Shown: positions 1 through 8,794 of the stretch, piece by piece | Layout: the number at the start of each line of letters is the position of its first letter | Numbering within the stretch: the stretch's first letter is position 1 | DNA from: Ensifer adhaerens | GTDB lineage: Bacteria; Pseudomonadota; Alphaproteobacteria; Rhizobiales; Rhizobiaceae | Assembly (NCBI RefSeq): GCF_001270265.1 | Contig: NZ_LGAP01000002.1 | Location: 248,001-312,000 of the forward strand | Length of the DNA: 64,000 nucleotides | Direction: 5' to 3' | The notes under the pieces: model-generated | Databases searched by the model: none | Told to the model about the DNA's origin: nothing | The model's input: the letters and a program-made list of their open reading frames with translations, nothing else | Translations under genes and position numbers: made by a program

Positions 1-1331
1 TCGAACAACGACAATTGCTGGAGTGCGGCCCTTCGTGCGGGCATCCGCTTGGGCGTCAAGGGCAGAAAGGCGCGGCGACCCTCTCTTAAGGTCAGCTCAA
101 GATAGGGTGTTGCGTCGAGATTGCCGCCAGACAGTCTCGCATGGGCGACAAATCCGTGGGCCTGATCGTCGCCGTCGAGTGATGCCCGGAATGCGGCTTG
201 ATCGGCGAAGCTTTGCGAAACGTCGAGCCGATCGAGCCGCGTCCACACGTCATCGAGCCTGGCCTCCGTGCCGGGTCGCCGCAGTTTGACGGAGGAGACG
301 TGGTGCTCCGGGTCGAGCAGCCAGCCGGAAATCAGCATGTCGCCGTCATCGGTCTCGAAAACCCGATCGACGTCCATGCGAACCGGCAATGGGAGGCTTG
401 ATACCGTGTCCTTGCCGGTAAAGCCGTTTGCCGCCGAACGTAGGCGCAGCATGGCCTCTGGGGTGGCCCGGGCTTCAAGCAGTACCGAGCGGATGTGGTC
501 CGGGATGTCCAGGGCCGCGCTGACCTGCACGCGCGAATGCGCCGGTGTCAGGTGCCAGCCTCCCCCGGCATTGTATATGATGCCTTTGAGAGTGTCGGCG
601 CGCACTCGTCCGCCCGTTTCCAGAACGGCGATGAAGCCAAGTTCGCCCTCCGGTATGTCAGGTCGGGCAAAACTGGCGACGAAACAATCGGCAACTGTCG
701 TTGCGCCGGCTAGAAGATAGGCCTGGCAACGGCCGGGAACGAACGCGCGGCTCCAACCCATGATGACGATGACACCATCATGGGTCTCTCCGACCAATTC
801 GATGAAGCCGTCGGACGGCTGCAGGGCCTTGATCAGCGAAAGTCCGGCGGAAATCCTGTTGCGGTTCGTCGGCTGCACCATGAGCTGGTCGACGAGGCGA
901 TTGGCGACGGCGACAGTTTCTCCTGCCGCCGTTTGCGCGATAAGGGTTGCCGCCTCTTCGATCGAGATTTGTCTGGGAGTGACGATGAAACGCTCGCTCA
1001 TACGCCCATCGTCAACGTCGATCGTCGAGATGGGAATGTCAGGCTTCGGCTGTGTCAGGAGCGCGGCGAAGCCGCGCATCGCGGTTGGCGATGACGCCGA
1101 CAAGGCCCAGCTTGCAACAGAAGCGCCGTCCAGTGAGGACCTCGCGTCATTGGCCCTGACCGAAATGGCACGGCCCCCGGCACGTCCGCTACCGAGGACG
1201 AGCACGGTTTCCTGATCGATCCTGCTGCAAAGGGCGCGGCCCTTCCCGAGGCGCAAGGCTGCTCCATCGGTCCGGGAGCCGGTCGGGCTGGTGGACCTTT
1301 CGTCGGTCGCTGTCGCCGGCCGCATCATCAT
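1..1331 (-). CDS. wgeF: WgeF-like exopolysaccharide II protein, partial (runs off the left edge)
   Basis: An open frame without stops runs from an ATG at 1331 to the left edge, so only about 443 N-terminal residues are visible. The ATG overlaps the wgeE stop as ATGA, which indicates translational coupling. No catalytic glycosyltransferase motif is seen in the visible part. A module with the motif GWLLDP begins near residue 336. WgeB has a matching GWYHDP module at residue 323, directly before its GT2 domain, so I infer that the missing C-terminus of this protein may also be a glycosyltransferase. The symbol rests on gene order matching the S. meliloti expE/wge operon (expE6 position). Any of three consecutive ATG codons could be the true start. 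Confidence 0.72.
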   Translation of the reverse strand, partial: MMMRPATATDERSTSPTGSRTDGAALRLGKGRALCSRIDQETVLVLGSGRAGGRAISVRANDARSSLDGASVASWALSASSPTAMRGFAALLTQPKPDIPISTIDVDDGRMSERFIVTPRQISIEEAATLIAQTAAGETVAVANRLVDQLMVQPTNRNRISAGLSLIKALQPSDGFIELVGETHDGVIVIMGWSRAFVPGRCQAYLLAGATTVADCFVASFARPDIPEGELGFIAVLETGGRVRADTLKGIIYNAGGGWHLTPAHSRVQVSAALDIPDHIRSVLLEARATPEAMLRLRSAANGFTGKDTVSSLPLPVRMDVDRVFETDDGDMLISGWLLDPEHHVSSVKLRRPGTEARLDDVWTRLDRLDVSQSFADQAAFRASLDGDDQAHGFVAHARLSGGNLDATPYLELTLREGRRAFLPLTPKRMPARRAALQQLSLF

Positions 1332-2059
1332 CTTGCCAGCAATGCCAGCAGCGCCCCCGCTGCAAACCCCATCAGAACGAAGAGGAGCAGCACGAGCGGT
1401 TTGGTGTCGCCGCCGGCGCGCTTCTGCAGAGCGGCAAGTGTCTTCTCCATGCCTGCCACGACGCCATCCATCCGCAGCAGATGCACGTCCAGATCGTCAA
1501 GCCGCCGGCTCATCTCCGCACGAAGGCCATCGATGCCCGCGTTCGGATCGTCCGCTCCGTCCGTCTCCGCCGCATCTGCACCGATATGAGGTACACGCTG
1601 CAGCGAACGTTGGGAAATCTGCAGCTGACGCTGCGCAGCCATCAGCACATCCAGTTTGTCGAGCACCCTGGTTAACGGTGCCGCGATCAGCGCTTCGGCG
1701 GCCTGTTCGTCTGGTTGCGGTACGCGCAGGGGCTGCCCCGCGTCGTCTCCCGTAAACGCCATGACGACGAGATCGCGGCTGCGCTTCTGCACCGCCTCCG
1801 GCAGGGCGATCTCGAATGCGTGCTGGCCGTCACCGATCCCGTTTCGCCGGAGGTCCGGGCGATTGCGGTCGGCGATCGCTTCGGCGACCGGTGCGCCATC
1901 GAGGAGCACGCGCACTTTAAGCCGTTGGCCGGGGGCGGCGGGATCGTGAGCCCAGCCGAACATGCGTCCGCCATCGATGGCATCGACGCGACCGTTGATG
2001 GGTTTGGCGCCTTCGTTCTCGGGCGGCGGCGTGTCGAGTTTCTCTGCGACTTGAGCCAT
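1328..2059 (-). CDS. wgeE: WgeE-like membrane-anchored protein of the galactoglucan cluster
   Basis: This 243-residue protein has three visible parts. Residues 20-110 carry a module with GWAHDP and a downstream R-x-DL pattern, of a kind seen in rhizobial polysaccharide proteins. Residues 130-205 are charged and probably coiled coil. A single hydrophobic segment near residues 218-240 ends the chain, so it looks tail anchored in the inner membrane with the bulk on the cytoplasmic side. It starts 9 bp after wgeD and its stop overlaps the wgeF start. It corresponds by position to expE5. Its role is not known from the sequence; scaffolding of the glycosyltransferases at the membrane is a guess. 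Confidence 0.75.
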   Translation of the reverse strand: MAQVAEKLDTPPPENEGAKPINGRVDAIDGGRMFGWAHDPAAPGQRLKVRVLLDGAPVAEAIADRNRPDLRRNGIGDGQHAFEIALPEAVQKRSRDLVVMAFTGDDAGQPLRVPQPDEQAAEALIAAPLTRVLDKLDVLMAAQRQLQISQRSLQRVPHIGADAAETDGADDPNAGIDGLRAEMSRRLDDLDVHLLRMDGVVAGMEKTLAALQKRAGGDTKPLVLLLFVLMGFAAGALLALLAR

Positions 2060-2068
2060 GGGTCCTCT

Positions 2069-3322
2069 TTATGCGGCCTGAACCTGCTGGAGATTGAAAA
2101 GAGCGAGGTAACGCCCGGCTGTCGTGTCGATGTCATCGGGGCGAACGGCTCGGCCGGAAAGCTGACGAAGAAGCGTCGGCTTTTCGACGATCTGGCGCAT
2201 GGCCGCAGCAAGCTGACGCGGATCGTCGGGTGCGACGGTCAGTCCGTTGACGCCGTTCCTCACCAGCTCCGCCATGCCGCCGATATTGCTGGCGATCACC
2301 GGGCGGCCTTGAGCCTGCGCCTCCTGGATCACCAGCGGCGCATTTTCCCACCAGATGGAGGGGACGACGGTGCAGTCCACGGCGCCGATGAGGGCCGCGA
2401 CGTCTTCCCGTCGATAGGGTCCGCGCCGCTGGACGAAGGGTGCGGTTTCGGAAAACAGGCGGTCGATATCGGCAACGAATTCCTGGGTCTGAAACGGCGC
2501 GCCGCCGTGGACGCGCAGCTCGAAGTCGACGCCATCGGCGATGAGCTGGCGCGCCGCCTCCAGCAGCACCTTGATCCCTTTCCAAGGGTTCAGGTTGCCG
2601 AAATAGCCGAAGACGGGGCGGCCGGTCTTGGGCTTGTCTTTGCCGGTTTCGAGTGCTCGGGGCGGAAGGCCGTTGGCAATGACGGAGATGCGGTTTTCGG
2701 CAATTCCCCAGTCGACATATCGGCGTTTCAGGAATTCGCTCGGCGCGATAAAACAATCAACCGTGCTCAGGAGCGCCTTGAGATGTTGTTCCCTGAGCGC
2801 GAAGCGGTCGGGTTTGATGTCCTTGAAGCACGCGTGACAGCGGTCCGGGCTTGAACCATGGCAGAGCTCCCGCCTGTCGGTTCGCACCATCAGACCGTCA
2901 TGATGGCAGATGGGGTAGTAGTCATGCAGCGTCATGACGATCTTGCATGCAGGGAGGGTCCTGCGCACGATATGCGGAAACTCGGCGCCCATCAGCAGGA
3001 TATGGTGAAGATGCACGACATCAGGCTGGAATTCGCGCAACAGGTCCGTGAGATCAGGCACGAAACCATAGAGGTCGATCTGGCTCATGAAAAAGCGATC
3101 GAAATGACCCGCCCAAAGCAGAATTTCGTCGCCCGTCGGCCCGATGGCCTGGAAACTCGTGCCCGGTCTCGCCTCGCGATGAACCTGATTGACCGCGCCC
3201 AGGAACAGCGCCTCGTGACCTGCTCGTTGGTAGGCGCGGAAGAGGTCATGCGCGAAGACCTCAGTGCCGCCGGGATGAAGGGCCGGGTGATTGTGGGCCA
3301 CCACGAGAATGCGCTTGCTCAT
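2069..3322 (-). CDS. wgeD: GT4-family glycosyltransferase WgeD
   Basis: The 417-residue protein shows a GT-B fold glycosyltransferase family 4 pattern. An N-terminal Rossmann strand is followed by PGGTEVF near residue 17, an LHDYYPICH segment near 132, and the C-terminal donor-site motif ENAPLVIQE (E-x7-E) near residue 324. A cysteine-bearing segment in the middle (CHGSSPDRCHAC) is typical of a subset of these enzymes. It should transfer a sugar from a nucleotide donor during galactoglucan repeat-unit assembly at the cytoplasmic membrane face; donor and acceptor cannot be read from the sequence. Its ATG overlaps the wgeC stop as ATGA. It corresponds to expE4 by order. Confidence 0.85.
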   Translation of the reverse strand: MSKRILVVAHNHPALHPGGTEVFAHDLFRAYQRAGHEALFLGAVNQVHREARPGTSFQAIGPTGDEILLWAGHFDRFFMSQIDLYGFVPDLTDLLREFQPDVVHLHHILLMGAEFPHIVRRTLPACKIVMTLHDYYPICHHDGLMVRTDRRELCHGSSPDRCHACFKDIKPDRFALREQHLKALLSTVDCFIAPSEFLKRRYVDWGIAENRISVIANGLPPRALETGKDKPKTGRPVFGYFGNLNPWKGIKVLLEAARQLIADGVDFELRVHGGAPFQTQEFVADIDRLFSETAPFVQRRGPYRREDVAALIGAVDCTVVPSIWWENAPLVIQEAQAQGRPVIASNIGGMAELVRNGVNGLTVAPDDPRQLAAAMRQIVEKPTLLRQLSGRAVRPDDIDTTAGRYLALFNLQQVQAA

Positions 3323-4158
3323 GCGCGGCTCCGTTGACGCTCACCCACAAGAACGTCCTGATAATGCGTGCCGCCCGGCTCGCGCCAATGGCCGTAGGAC
3401 TTGAGAGCGACCGAGAGGCCGGTACGATTGAACGCGCCCTCGAGAAAGCCGTCATCGAAGCCGACGGCGGCCAACGGTGGCTGACCCGGTACGAACCAGC
3501 AAGGCCCTTGACCGGCGCGCTCGAAGGCAAGGCGCGGATCGCGCCGCCCCGTGGCATTTCGCCTGGCGATGTCGTCGACGATGAAGGCGGTCATGAACAA
3601 ACGGCCGCCATGTGCCAGGACCCGGACGATCTCCGCCAGATAGGCCATGACCTCGTCAGCCGGCAGGTGCGTGACGACCGACGTCATGATGATGAAATCG
3701 AACTGCGCGTCGGCAAATGGCAGTTTCAGTTCCCTGCCCTTGATCGTCCCTGTCGGGTTGTAGAGATCATGGGCGATATCGAGGCGTTGGAAGGTGAAGT
3801 TCGGATAGGTTGGCGTCACCGTTGCCCGGCACCAGCGGATGCCGCCCTCTACGGGGTCGAGGCCATTGTAACGGCCGCGGTCGCCATCGAGATATTGGGT
3901 GAGCGGCACAGCCATGCGGCCGATGCCGCAGCCGATATCGAGAACGCGATGACTGGCACGCAAGCCGCCCATGCGGATGAAATGTCCGAGAAACTCCGCG
4001 CCGATCGCCCGGAAATCACCGTCGCCGACAAAAATGCTGTTCGCGTCCGGCTGCGGAAGGAACCGGTTGCGCGACACGCTGTCGGTCAGCCAGCGAAGAT
4101 GTGCGTCGTCCAGTGGCGGTGATGCACCGATTTCATCGCGCGGCAGGGCATCGATCAT
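3319..4158 (-). CDS. wgeC: SAM-dependent methyltransferase-like protein WgeC
   Basis: This class I methyltransferase fold has motif I (LDIGCGIG) at residues 73-80, followed by a typical acidic position and an FDFIIMTSVVTHLP post-motif. About 279 residues is a usual length. The start at 4158 was chosen because it overlaps the wgeB stop as ATGA; an ATG at 4170 would add four residues and neither has a strong ribosome binding site. It sits between wgeB and wgeD with overlaps on both sides and matches expE3 by order. A methyl group is not part of the textbook galactoglucan repeat, so its substrate, possibly a chain end, remains open. Confidence 0.8.
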   Translation of the reverse strand: MIDALPRDEIGASPPLDDAHLRWLTDSVSRNRFLPQPDANSIFVGDGDFRAIGAEFLGHFIRMGGLRASHRVLDIGCGIGRMAVPLTQYLDGDRGRYNGLDPVEGGIRWCRATVTPTYPNFTFQRLDIAHDLYNPTGTIKGRELKLPFADAQFDFIIMTSVVTHLPADEVMAYLAEIVRVLAHGGRLFMTAFIVDDIARRNATGRRDPRLAFERAGQGPCWFVPGQPPLAAVGFDDGFLEGAFNRTGLSVALKSYGHWREPGGTHYQDVLVGERQRSRA

Positions 4159-6407
4159 GCATTCGTCCATTCAATTGTGCGATCGGGAGACGCGATCTTG
4201 GATCCGCTCGGCGACCGATAGTCGCGCGCCATCAGCGCGGCGATGTCACCGTCCCAGCGCTGGGTGTGGAGCCAAGAATTGTATTGGCTGGCGACCCCGC
4301 GCATGTAGTCCTGGCTGCGCCGGATCGACTGGCGCTCGAAATGATACAGGCAGGCCGACGGCTCATAGCCGATCTCGAAGCCGGCCCGACGGATCTTCAG
4401 GCAGAGGTCGCTGTCTTCATAGTCGCCGATGATATAGTCCTCGGTGAAGCCGCCGACGCTCTCGTAGATATCCCTCGAGGTGACGAGGCAGGCGCCGGTA
4501 ACGCCGGGAACCGTTCGAGCGTGTTGCGCCGGCACGTAGTCACTGGGCATGCCTTTGTAGAAGTGGTGGTTCAGCCAGATCCCCCGCTGGTCGCGCCCGA
4601 AATAGAGACCTGCATGCTGCAGCGATCTGTCTTCGAAGATCAGCCTGGGGCCGACTGCGCCGAATGCCCCGCTCATGATCGGTTGTATCAGGGTCTGCAC
4701 CCAGCCGGGTTCGCAGGGGACGACATCGGAATTGAGCATGACGAGCATGGAGCCGCGCGCCATCCGCGCCCCGGTATTACAGGCCCGCGCGTAGCCGCCG
4801 TTCCGGTTCATGACCACCAGTCGCATGGGCAAACCGTGCAGCAGATGCAACCCACCGAGGAGGTGCTCGGTCTCGTCCTGAATTTCCGGGGAATCCAAAA
4901 CGAATACCAGTTCCGCGTTTTCCATGAGCCAGGGGTCGGTGGCCATGCCCGACAGCTGGAAGCGAAGAAAGTCGAGGACCTTGTAGAGCGGGATCACGAT
5001 GGAAACGAGAGGCGCATGCTGCGGCAGGCCGTAGTCCCTCGTCCGCTTGACCTCTACCGTCTTGCCCAGACGTTGCTCCACCTCTCTGAGCGCCGGCGCA
5101 AGTATCGTGCGGAATGCGTCATCGATGGCGTGTTGCGGCGGGACAGCGCGCAGGATCTGGTTTCGCTGCAGCACGGGTTCGAAGGGTTGCGGCGGCGGGA
5201 TGAGAGGCTTCACAGCGCCAGAGGCCAACCGCATCTGAAAACGTGGCTGAAGCAGCGGGCCGAGCGATTGATCGAGAGGTAGCCGGGCGACAAAGCCGGT
5301 CACATCCGTCTTCGATTTGTCGGCCTGCGTCTGCGCCCATCCGGGAAATTCGTAGATATTGCCGTCGAGCGGCACCGTTTTCCCATCCGCCTGCAGATAG
5401 TCGATGCCGGCCAGCATGGATGATGGATCATGATACCAGCCGCCGACGAGCAGGCTGTCGGAAAGTGCGAGCGCCAGGTCGACCTGGCCGGATGGCTGCT
5501 GTGCCGCTCTCGGAACGTGCCGCTCTTTCAACGGCGCCCGGACCTGCAGGTCGATCGCGGTAGCCGGTCCACCGTTCGGCCAGGTGGCGAGATGCTGAAC
5601 GAGCAGTTCGCGCAGTTCGACGGCGTCGCGATTGTCTGCCCACCAGCGCGTCAGGTTTGGACATTGCGCTTCGCGCTCGGAAAGCTGCCTTATGGCGCCG
5701 CCGTTCTTGCTCAAGAGCACAAGTTGGAAAGGTGGGCTGAGGCTTGGCATCTCGGCGATGAAGTGACAGGCCTGCCAGGCTCCTCGCGTGCGGCGGCGTA
5801 TGATTGCCTTGGGTCGCAACTGGCTGACGCTTGCCGAGCCCACAACATAGATGGCGAGCTTGTCGTCGAACTCCGGATTGATCGTCGTTTCGATCAAAAA
5901 CCGGCCACGGCCAAGCTCGCAGGCAATGCGCGCCGGCCGGGGCATCGGCGCCAATGCGTTGAGGGCGTCTTCGACGATAAGTGAGAAATATGGATCGCCG
6001 GCGACCTTGAATGCGCTTCGCCAAGTCGACAGCAAGACGTTGAGAAATCTGATGCGCGCCTCGGGCGCGAGTTCCAGGAACAGTTGCTCCATGTCGAGGG
6101 GAGGCAGGCTGCTTGCCGGTTCGATGCTGATCGGGACCGCGCTGACGCCGTCTTCGACGGCAATGACGGCCGACATCGGCACCCTCGTCGTGCGCATGGC
6201 CCACAGCGTTCGCTGTCGTCCGTCGACGAGCGGGAGGGTTACGCTGACGAGCGGCACAGGCGGTTTTGACATCGTCAGCACCGGCCGCGTCGGACTTGGC
6301 AGCGCCGGCGGCAAATCCCAGATGAGAACAGCCAGGTCCGATCCTAAACGGAATGCCTTTGCGTCCCGGTGATCGGCATTCGGCTGCTTGATTTCGCTGA
6401 ACGGCAA
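4155..6407 (-). CDS. wgeB: Large GT2-family glycosyltransferase WgeB with an N-terminal accessory region
   Basis: The C-terminal third (from about residue 465) is a GT2 domain: VSIVIPLY strand, LNSD metal/nucleotide motif and a GDYEDSDLC acidic motif expected to hold the catalytic base. The first 460 residues are unlike known GT2 enzymes and include a GWYHDP module near residue 323. I place the start at a TTG at 6407, preceded by AGAGGGA, because an ATG at 6524 would overlap wgeA by 56 bp and has no ribosome binding site. It corresponds to expE2. It presumably adds a hexose to the growing galactoglucan unit. The long N-terminal part may mediate protein contacts. Confidence 0.85.
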   Translation of the reverse strand: MPFSEIKQPNADHRDAKAFRLGSDLAVLIWDLPPALPSPTRPVLTMSKPPVPLVSVTLPLVDGRQRTLWAMRTTRVPMSAVIAVEDGVSAVPISIEPASSLPPLDMEQLFLELAPEARIRFLNVLLSTWRSAFKVAGDPYFSLIVEDALNALAPMPRPARIACELGRGRFLIETTINPEFDDKLAIYVVGSASVSQLRPKAIIRRRTRGAWQACHFIAEMPSLSPPFQLVLLSKNGGAIRQLSEREAQCPNLTRWWADNRDAVELRELLVQHLATWPNGGPATAIDLQVRAPLKERHVPRAAQQPSGQVDLALALSDSLLVGGWYHDPSSMLAGIDYLQADGKTVPLDGNIYEFPGWAQTQADKSKTDVTGFVARLPLDQSLGPLLQPRFQMRLASGAVKPLIPPPQPFEPVLQRNQILRAVPPQHAIDDAFRTILAPALREVEQRLGKTVEVKRTRDYGLPQHAPLVSIVIPLYKVLDFLRFQLSGMATDPWLMENAELVFVLDSPEIQDETEHLLGGLHLLHGLPMRLVVMNRNGGYARACNTGARMARGSMLVMLNSDVVPCEPGWVQTLIQPIMSGAFGAVGPRLIFEDRSLQHAGLYFGRDQRGIWLNHHFYKGMPSDYVPAQHARTVPGVTGACLVTSRDIYESVGGFTEDYIIGDYEDSDLCLKIRRAGFEIGYEPSACLYHFERQSIRRSQDYMRGVASQYNSWLHTQRWDGDIAALMARDYRSPSGSKIASPDRTIEWTNA

Positions 6408-6468
6408 ATTCGATCCCTCTTGGAGTGCGCGCCCTGCGGGAGGAATGCAGGGCACGCCTCGTCCACGC

Positions 6469-7128
6469 TTAGTGAACCGTGAAATAGTTCTCGGGATTTG
6501 CGTGAATGTCGTCGACGTCGACATTGACCAGGGTCAGGGAATCGCCGTGGCCGAGGTCGATGATGACATTGCCGCCGACCTGAGTGATCCGCGAGGCGAG
6601 GTCGTCAGGCGTGGTGATATCGAGACCGTTGATGCCCTTCGAGATCTGCAGCAGATCTTCGCCGGGCGTAAAGTCGAGGATGACGTCGTTACCGCCGCCG
6701 CCGTCGAATACGAAGACATCGCTGCCGGCTCCGCCAACCAGGAGGTCGTCGCCAGCGCCGCCGTCGATGACGTCATTGCCACCAGCGCCGAACAGCGTGT
6801 CGCTGCCTTTGCCGCCGGACAGGAAGTCGTTGCCCTGACCGCCGAGCAATATGTCGCTGCCTTTGCCGCCGAATAGGAGATCGTCACCCCATCCGCCGAT
6901 CAGCGTGTCGTTGCCGTTCTCGCCGTAGAGAACGTCGTCGCCTTCGCCGCCAAACAGCGCATCGTTGCCGTTGCCGCCGAATAGCTGGTCGTCACCTTCG
7001 TCGCCGAAAATGATGTCATGTCCGTTGCCGCCGCTCACGAAATCATCACCCGCTCGGGCGTGGATGAAATCGTTGAAGCGAGAGCCGAACAGCGCGTCGT
7101 CGTATGCGCCGCCTTCTAGTGTGGCCAT
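6469..7128 (-). CDS. wgeA: RTX-type calcium-binding secreted protein WgeA
   Basis: The protein has 219 residues and about 13-14 glycine/aspartate nonapeptides of the type GGxGxDxUx, the parallel beta-roll calcium-binding repeat of RTX and NodO-like proteins. A hydrophobic, repeat-free C-terminus (residues 150-219) fits an uncleaved type I secretion signal, and there is no N-terminal signal peptide. The start at 7128 follows AGGAGAGGCAG, a good ribosome binding site; an upstream ATG at 7200 lacks one. The type I exporter genes wgdA/wgdB lie immediately upstream. In S. meliloti the corresponding ExpE1/WgeA is needed for galactoglucan production. An operator-like inverted repeat is found 215 bp upstream. 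Confidence 0.93.
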   Translation of the reverse strand: MATLEGGAYDDALFGSRFNDFIHARAGDDFVSGGNGHDIIFGDEGDDQLFGGNGNDALFGGEGDDVLYGENGNDTLIGGWGDDLLFGGKGSDILLGGQGNDFLSGGKGSDTLFGAGGNDVIDGGAGDDLLVGGAGSDVFVFDGGGGNDVILDFTPGEDLLQISKGINGLDITTPDDLASRITQVGGNVIIDLGHGDSLTLVNVDVDDIHANPENYFTVH

Positions 7129-7342
7129 CTGCCTCTCCTCTTGGTGGATAAATCGCACGTCCACCGACCGCGTCGATGTTGATGCGCCGGGAGTGTGCAT
7201 CGGCCTGGAATATATTTCAACAGGGATTCCAGATTAAATCATGAAATCTTCGCGACATTATTGTTATTTTTCATGTGAAATCAATACAAAAATTAAACTA
7301 TGCACATTGTTCAGCAAATAAGTAGTTAGTTTATCCGCAAAC

Positions 7343-7361
7343 TAGTTCAATATTTGTAGTA
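7343..7361. promoter_or_regulatory. Imperfect WggR-type operator upstream of wgeA
   Basis: TAGTTCAA-tat-TTGTAGTA differs by one base in each arm from the TACTTCAA-N3-TTGAAGTA element found twice elsewhere in the cluster. It lies in an AT-rich 265-bp gap between wgdB and wgeA, the only place where a wge promoter could be. The same arm length, spacer and central TTCAA/TTG support a common binding protein, very probably WggR. The imperfect match suggests weaker binding than at the other two sites. Confidence 0.75.
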
Positions 7362-7393
7362 ATTTACTCGGTATCCCGCTCACGGCCGTCAGT

Positions 7394-8794
7394 TCAATCT
7401 TCCCTGAAAGCGCGATTGAAGCTTTCTGTAAGCGGAGATACCAGGTAGTCGATAGCGCGGCGCGCCTTGTGCACGATCAGCACCTCGGCCGGCATGCCCG
7501 GATACAGGCGAACATCGGGATCGGCGGCAAGAGACGCCGCATCGATCTTCGCGCGAGCGGTGAAATAGGAGACGCCCGACTTCTCGTCGACCGATTGGTC
7601 TGCGGCAACGTAGGTCACCGCCCCATTGAAGGGCAGGCGAGAGCGCTGATTGTAGGCGGTCAGCCTGATCTGCGTCGCGGAGCCCACCGATATGCTGTCG
7701 ATGTCGCGCGGGTTCACGCGTACTTCGACGACCAATGGCTCGTCTTCAGGTACGATTTCGAGCAGCGGCTGGCCGGGCGTGACCGCGCTTCCGGGGGTGC
7801 GCAGCCAGATGTTGCTGACCACGCCTGCCTGCGGAGAGCGGATCTCCATGCGCCGCAGGACATCCTTGGCCGCGATGATCTGTTCCTCGACATCCGTCAG
7901 GTCGATGCGCGCCGTGGTGATCTCTCCGGCGATCGTCGATTGAAACTCGCTTTCGATGCCGATCAGTGCGAGCTGGGCGCCAGCCCTTGCCTTTTCAGCC
8001 TGCGCCTTGTCGCCTGCCAGTTCGCCGCGCGCTCTGGCGAGTTCGCTCAGGCGCGTGTCGACTTCTATGAGCTTTGCGCGCTGCACGAAGCCTTTCTCGA
8101 CCAGCGTGGCGATGGCGGTGCGCTGTTCGGTGATAAGCGCGATCTGCCGGTCGGTCGCTTCGAGCTGGATGAGCAGCGATTTCGTCTGCTCTCCATATTC
8201 CTCGATCGTTTTCGTCTGAACGTCGACGCGCCCCGCCTTGGCCTCGCGTCGCTTGTCGAAGAAGACATTCTCCGCCTTGATCGCTTCATCGACCGCGATC
8301 TCGCCGGCTTCGCCGAATTTTTTCGGGAAGGCGATTGCGGCCGCGCCGTCTTGTTCCGCTTTAAGCCTGGCGAGCCTGGCGATGAGGCCGATGCGACGGC
8401 TGTTGAGCGCGTTCAGGTTCGAACGTGCCCGCGTGTCTTCCAACAGGATGAGCGGTTGCCCGACCGTGACCTGTTCGCCTTCCTGAACCAGAAGGCGTCC
8501 CATCACGCCTCCTTCGAAATGACTGATCGTCTTGCGTTTGGAATCGACGATGACGCTGCCATTGGCAACGGTTGCACTGCTGAGTTCCGTCGATACCGCC
8601 CATGTGAAGAAGCCGCCGAAGGATACGATGATCGTCGCAAGCCCCGCGACCATCAGGCGGCGAAGAGCGCGTTCGGCATGCGCATCATCGGCATCGGCCG
8701 CGGTCGGTGCTGGCTGAGAGGTTACGTTTACCGGGGGCTTGACGTCGACCTCGGACGGCTGCACGCGAAGCGGAAGCATAGGTTTTTCTGTCAT
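7394..8794 (-). CDS. wgdB: Type I secretion membrane fusion protein WgdB (HlyD family)
   Basis: This 466-residue periplasmic adaptor has one N-terminal transmembrane segment (about residues 48-68), a split lipoyl/barrel-sandwich domain, long central helices (about 150-300) and a C-terminal beta-barrel region ending in a YPGMPAEVLI motif typical of HlyD/PrtE proteins. It should link the WgdA ABC exporter to an outer-membrane TolC-type channel, which is not encoded in the window. Its ATG overlaps the wgdA stop as ATGA. It corresponds to expD2 of S. meliloti. The likely cargo is WgeA, encoded next door. Confidence 0.92.
   Translation of the reverse strand: MTEKPMLPLRVQPSEVDVKPPVNVTSQPAPTAADADDAHAERALRRLMVAGLATIIVSFGGFFTWAVSTELSSATVANGSVIVDSKRKTISHFEGGVMGRLLVQEGEQVTVGQPLILLEDTRARSNLNALNSRRIGLIARLARLKAEQDGAAAIAFPKKFGEAGEIAVDEAIKAENVFFDKRREAKAGRVDVQTKTIEEYGEQTKSLLIQLEATDRQIALITEQRTAIATLVEKGFVQRAKLIEVDTRLSELARARGELAGDKAQAEKARAGAQLALIGIESEFQSTIAGEITTARIDLTDVEEQIIAAKDVLRRMEIRSPQAGVVSNIWLRTPGSAVTPGQPLLEIVPEDEPLVVEVRVNPRDIDSISVGSATQIRLTAYNQRSRLPFNGAVTYVAADQSVDEKSGVSYFTARAKIDAASLAADPDVRLYPGMPAEVLIVHKARRAIDYLVSPLTESFNRAFRED

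Noticed and set aside
23-1215. Several plus-strand frames opposite wgeF (for example 268-720 and 760-1215)
   Set aside because: They are antisense to a single uninterrupted minus-strand frame that starts with an ATGA overlap and continues the operon; they lack ribosome binding sites and family features.
6490-7120. Dense near-periodic DNA repeats resembling a CRISPR or minisatellite
   Set aside because: The 27-bp periodicity is the coding consequence of the RTX nonapeptides of WgeA; there are no exact direct repeats with unique spacers.
7129-7393. PhoB boxes upstream of wgeA and wgaA
   Set aside because: Phosphate control is known for these promoters in S. meliloti, but I could not find a pair of TGTCA-type repeats with the right spacing in either gap by eye.
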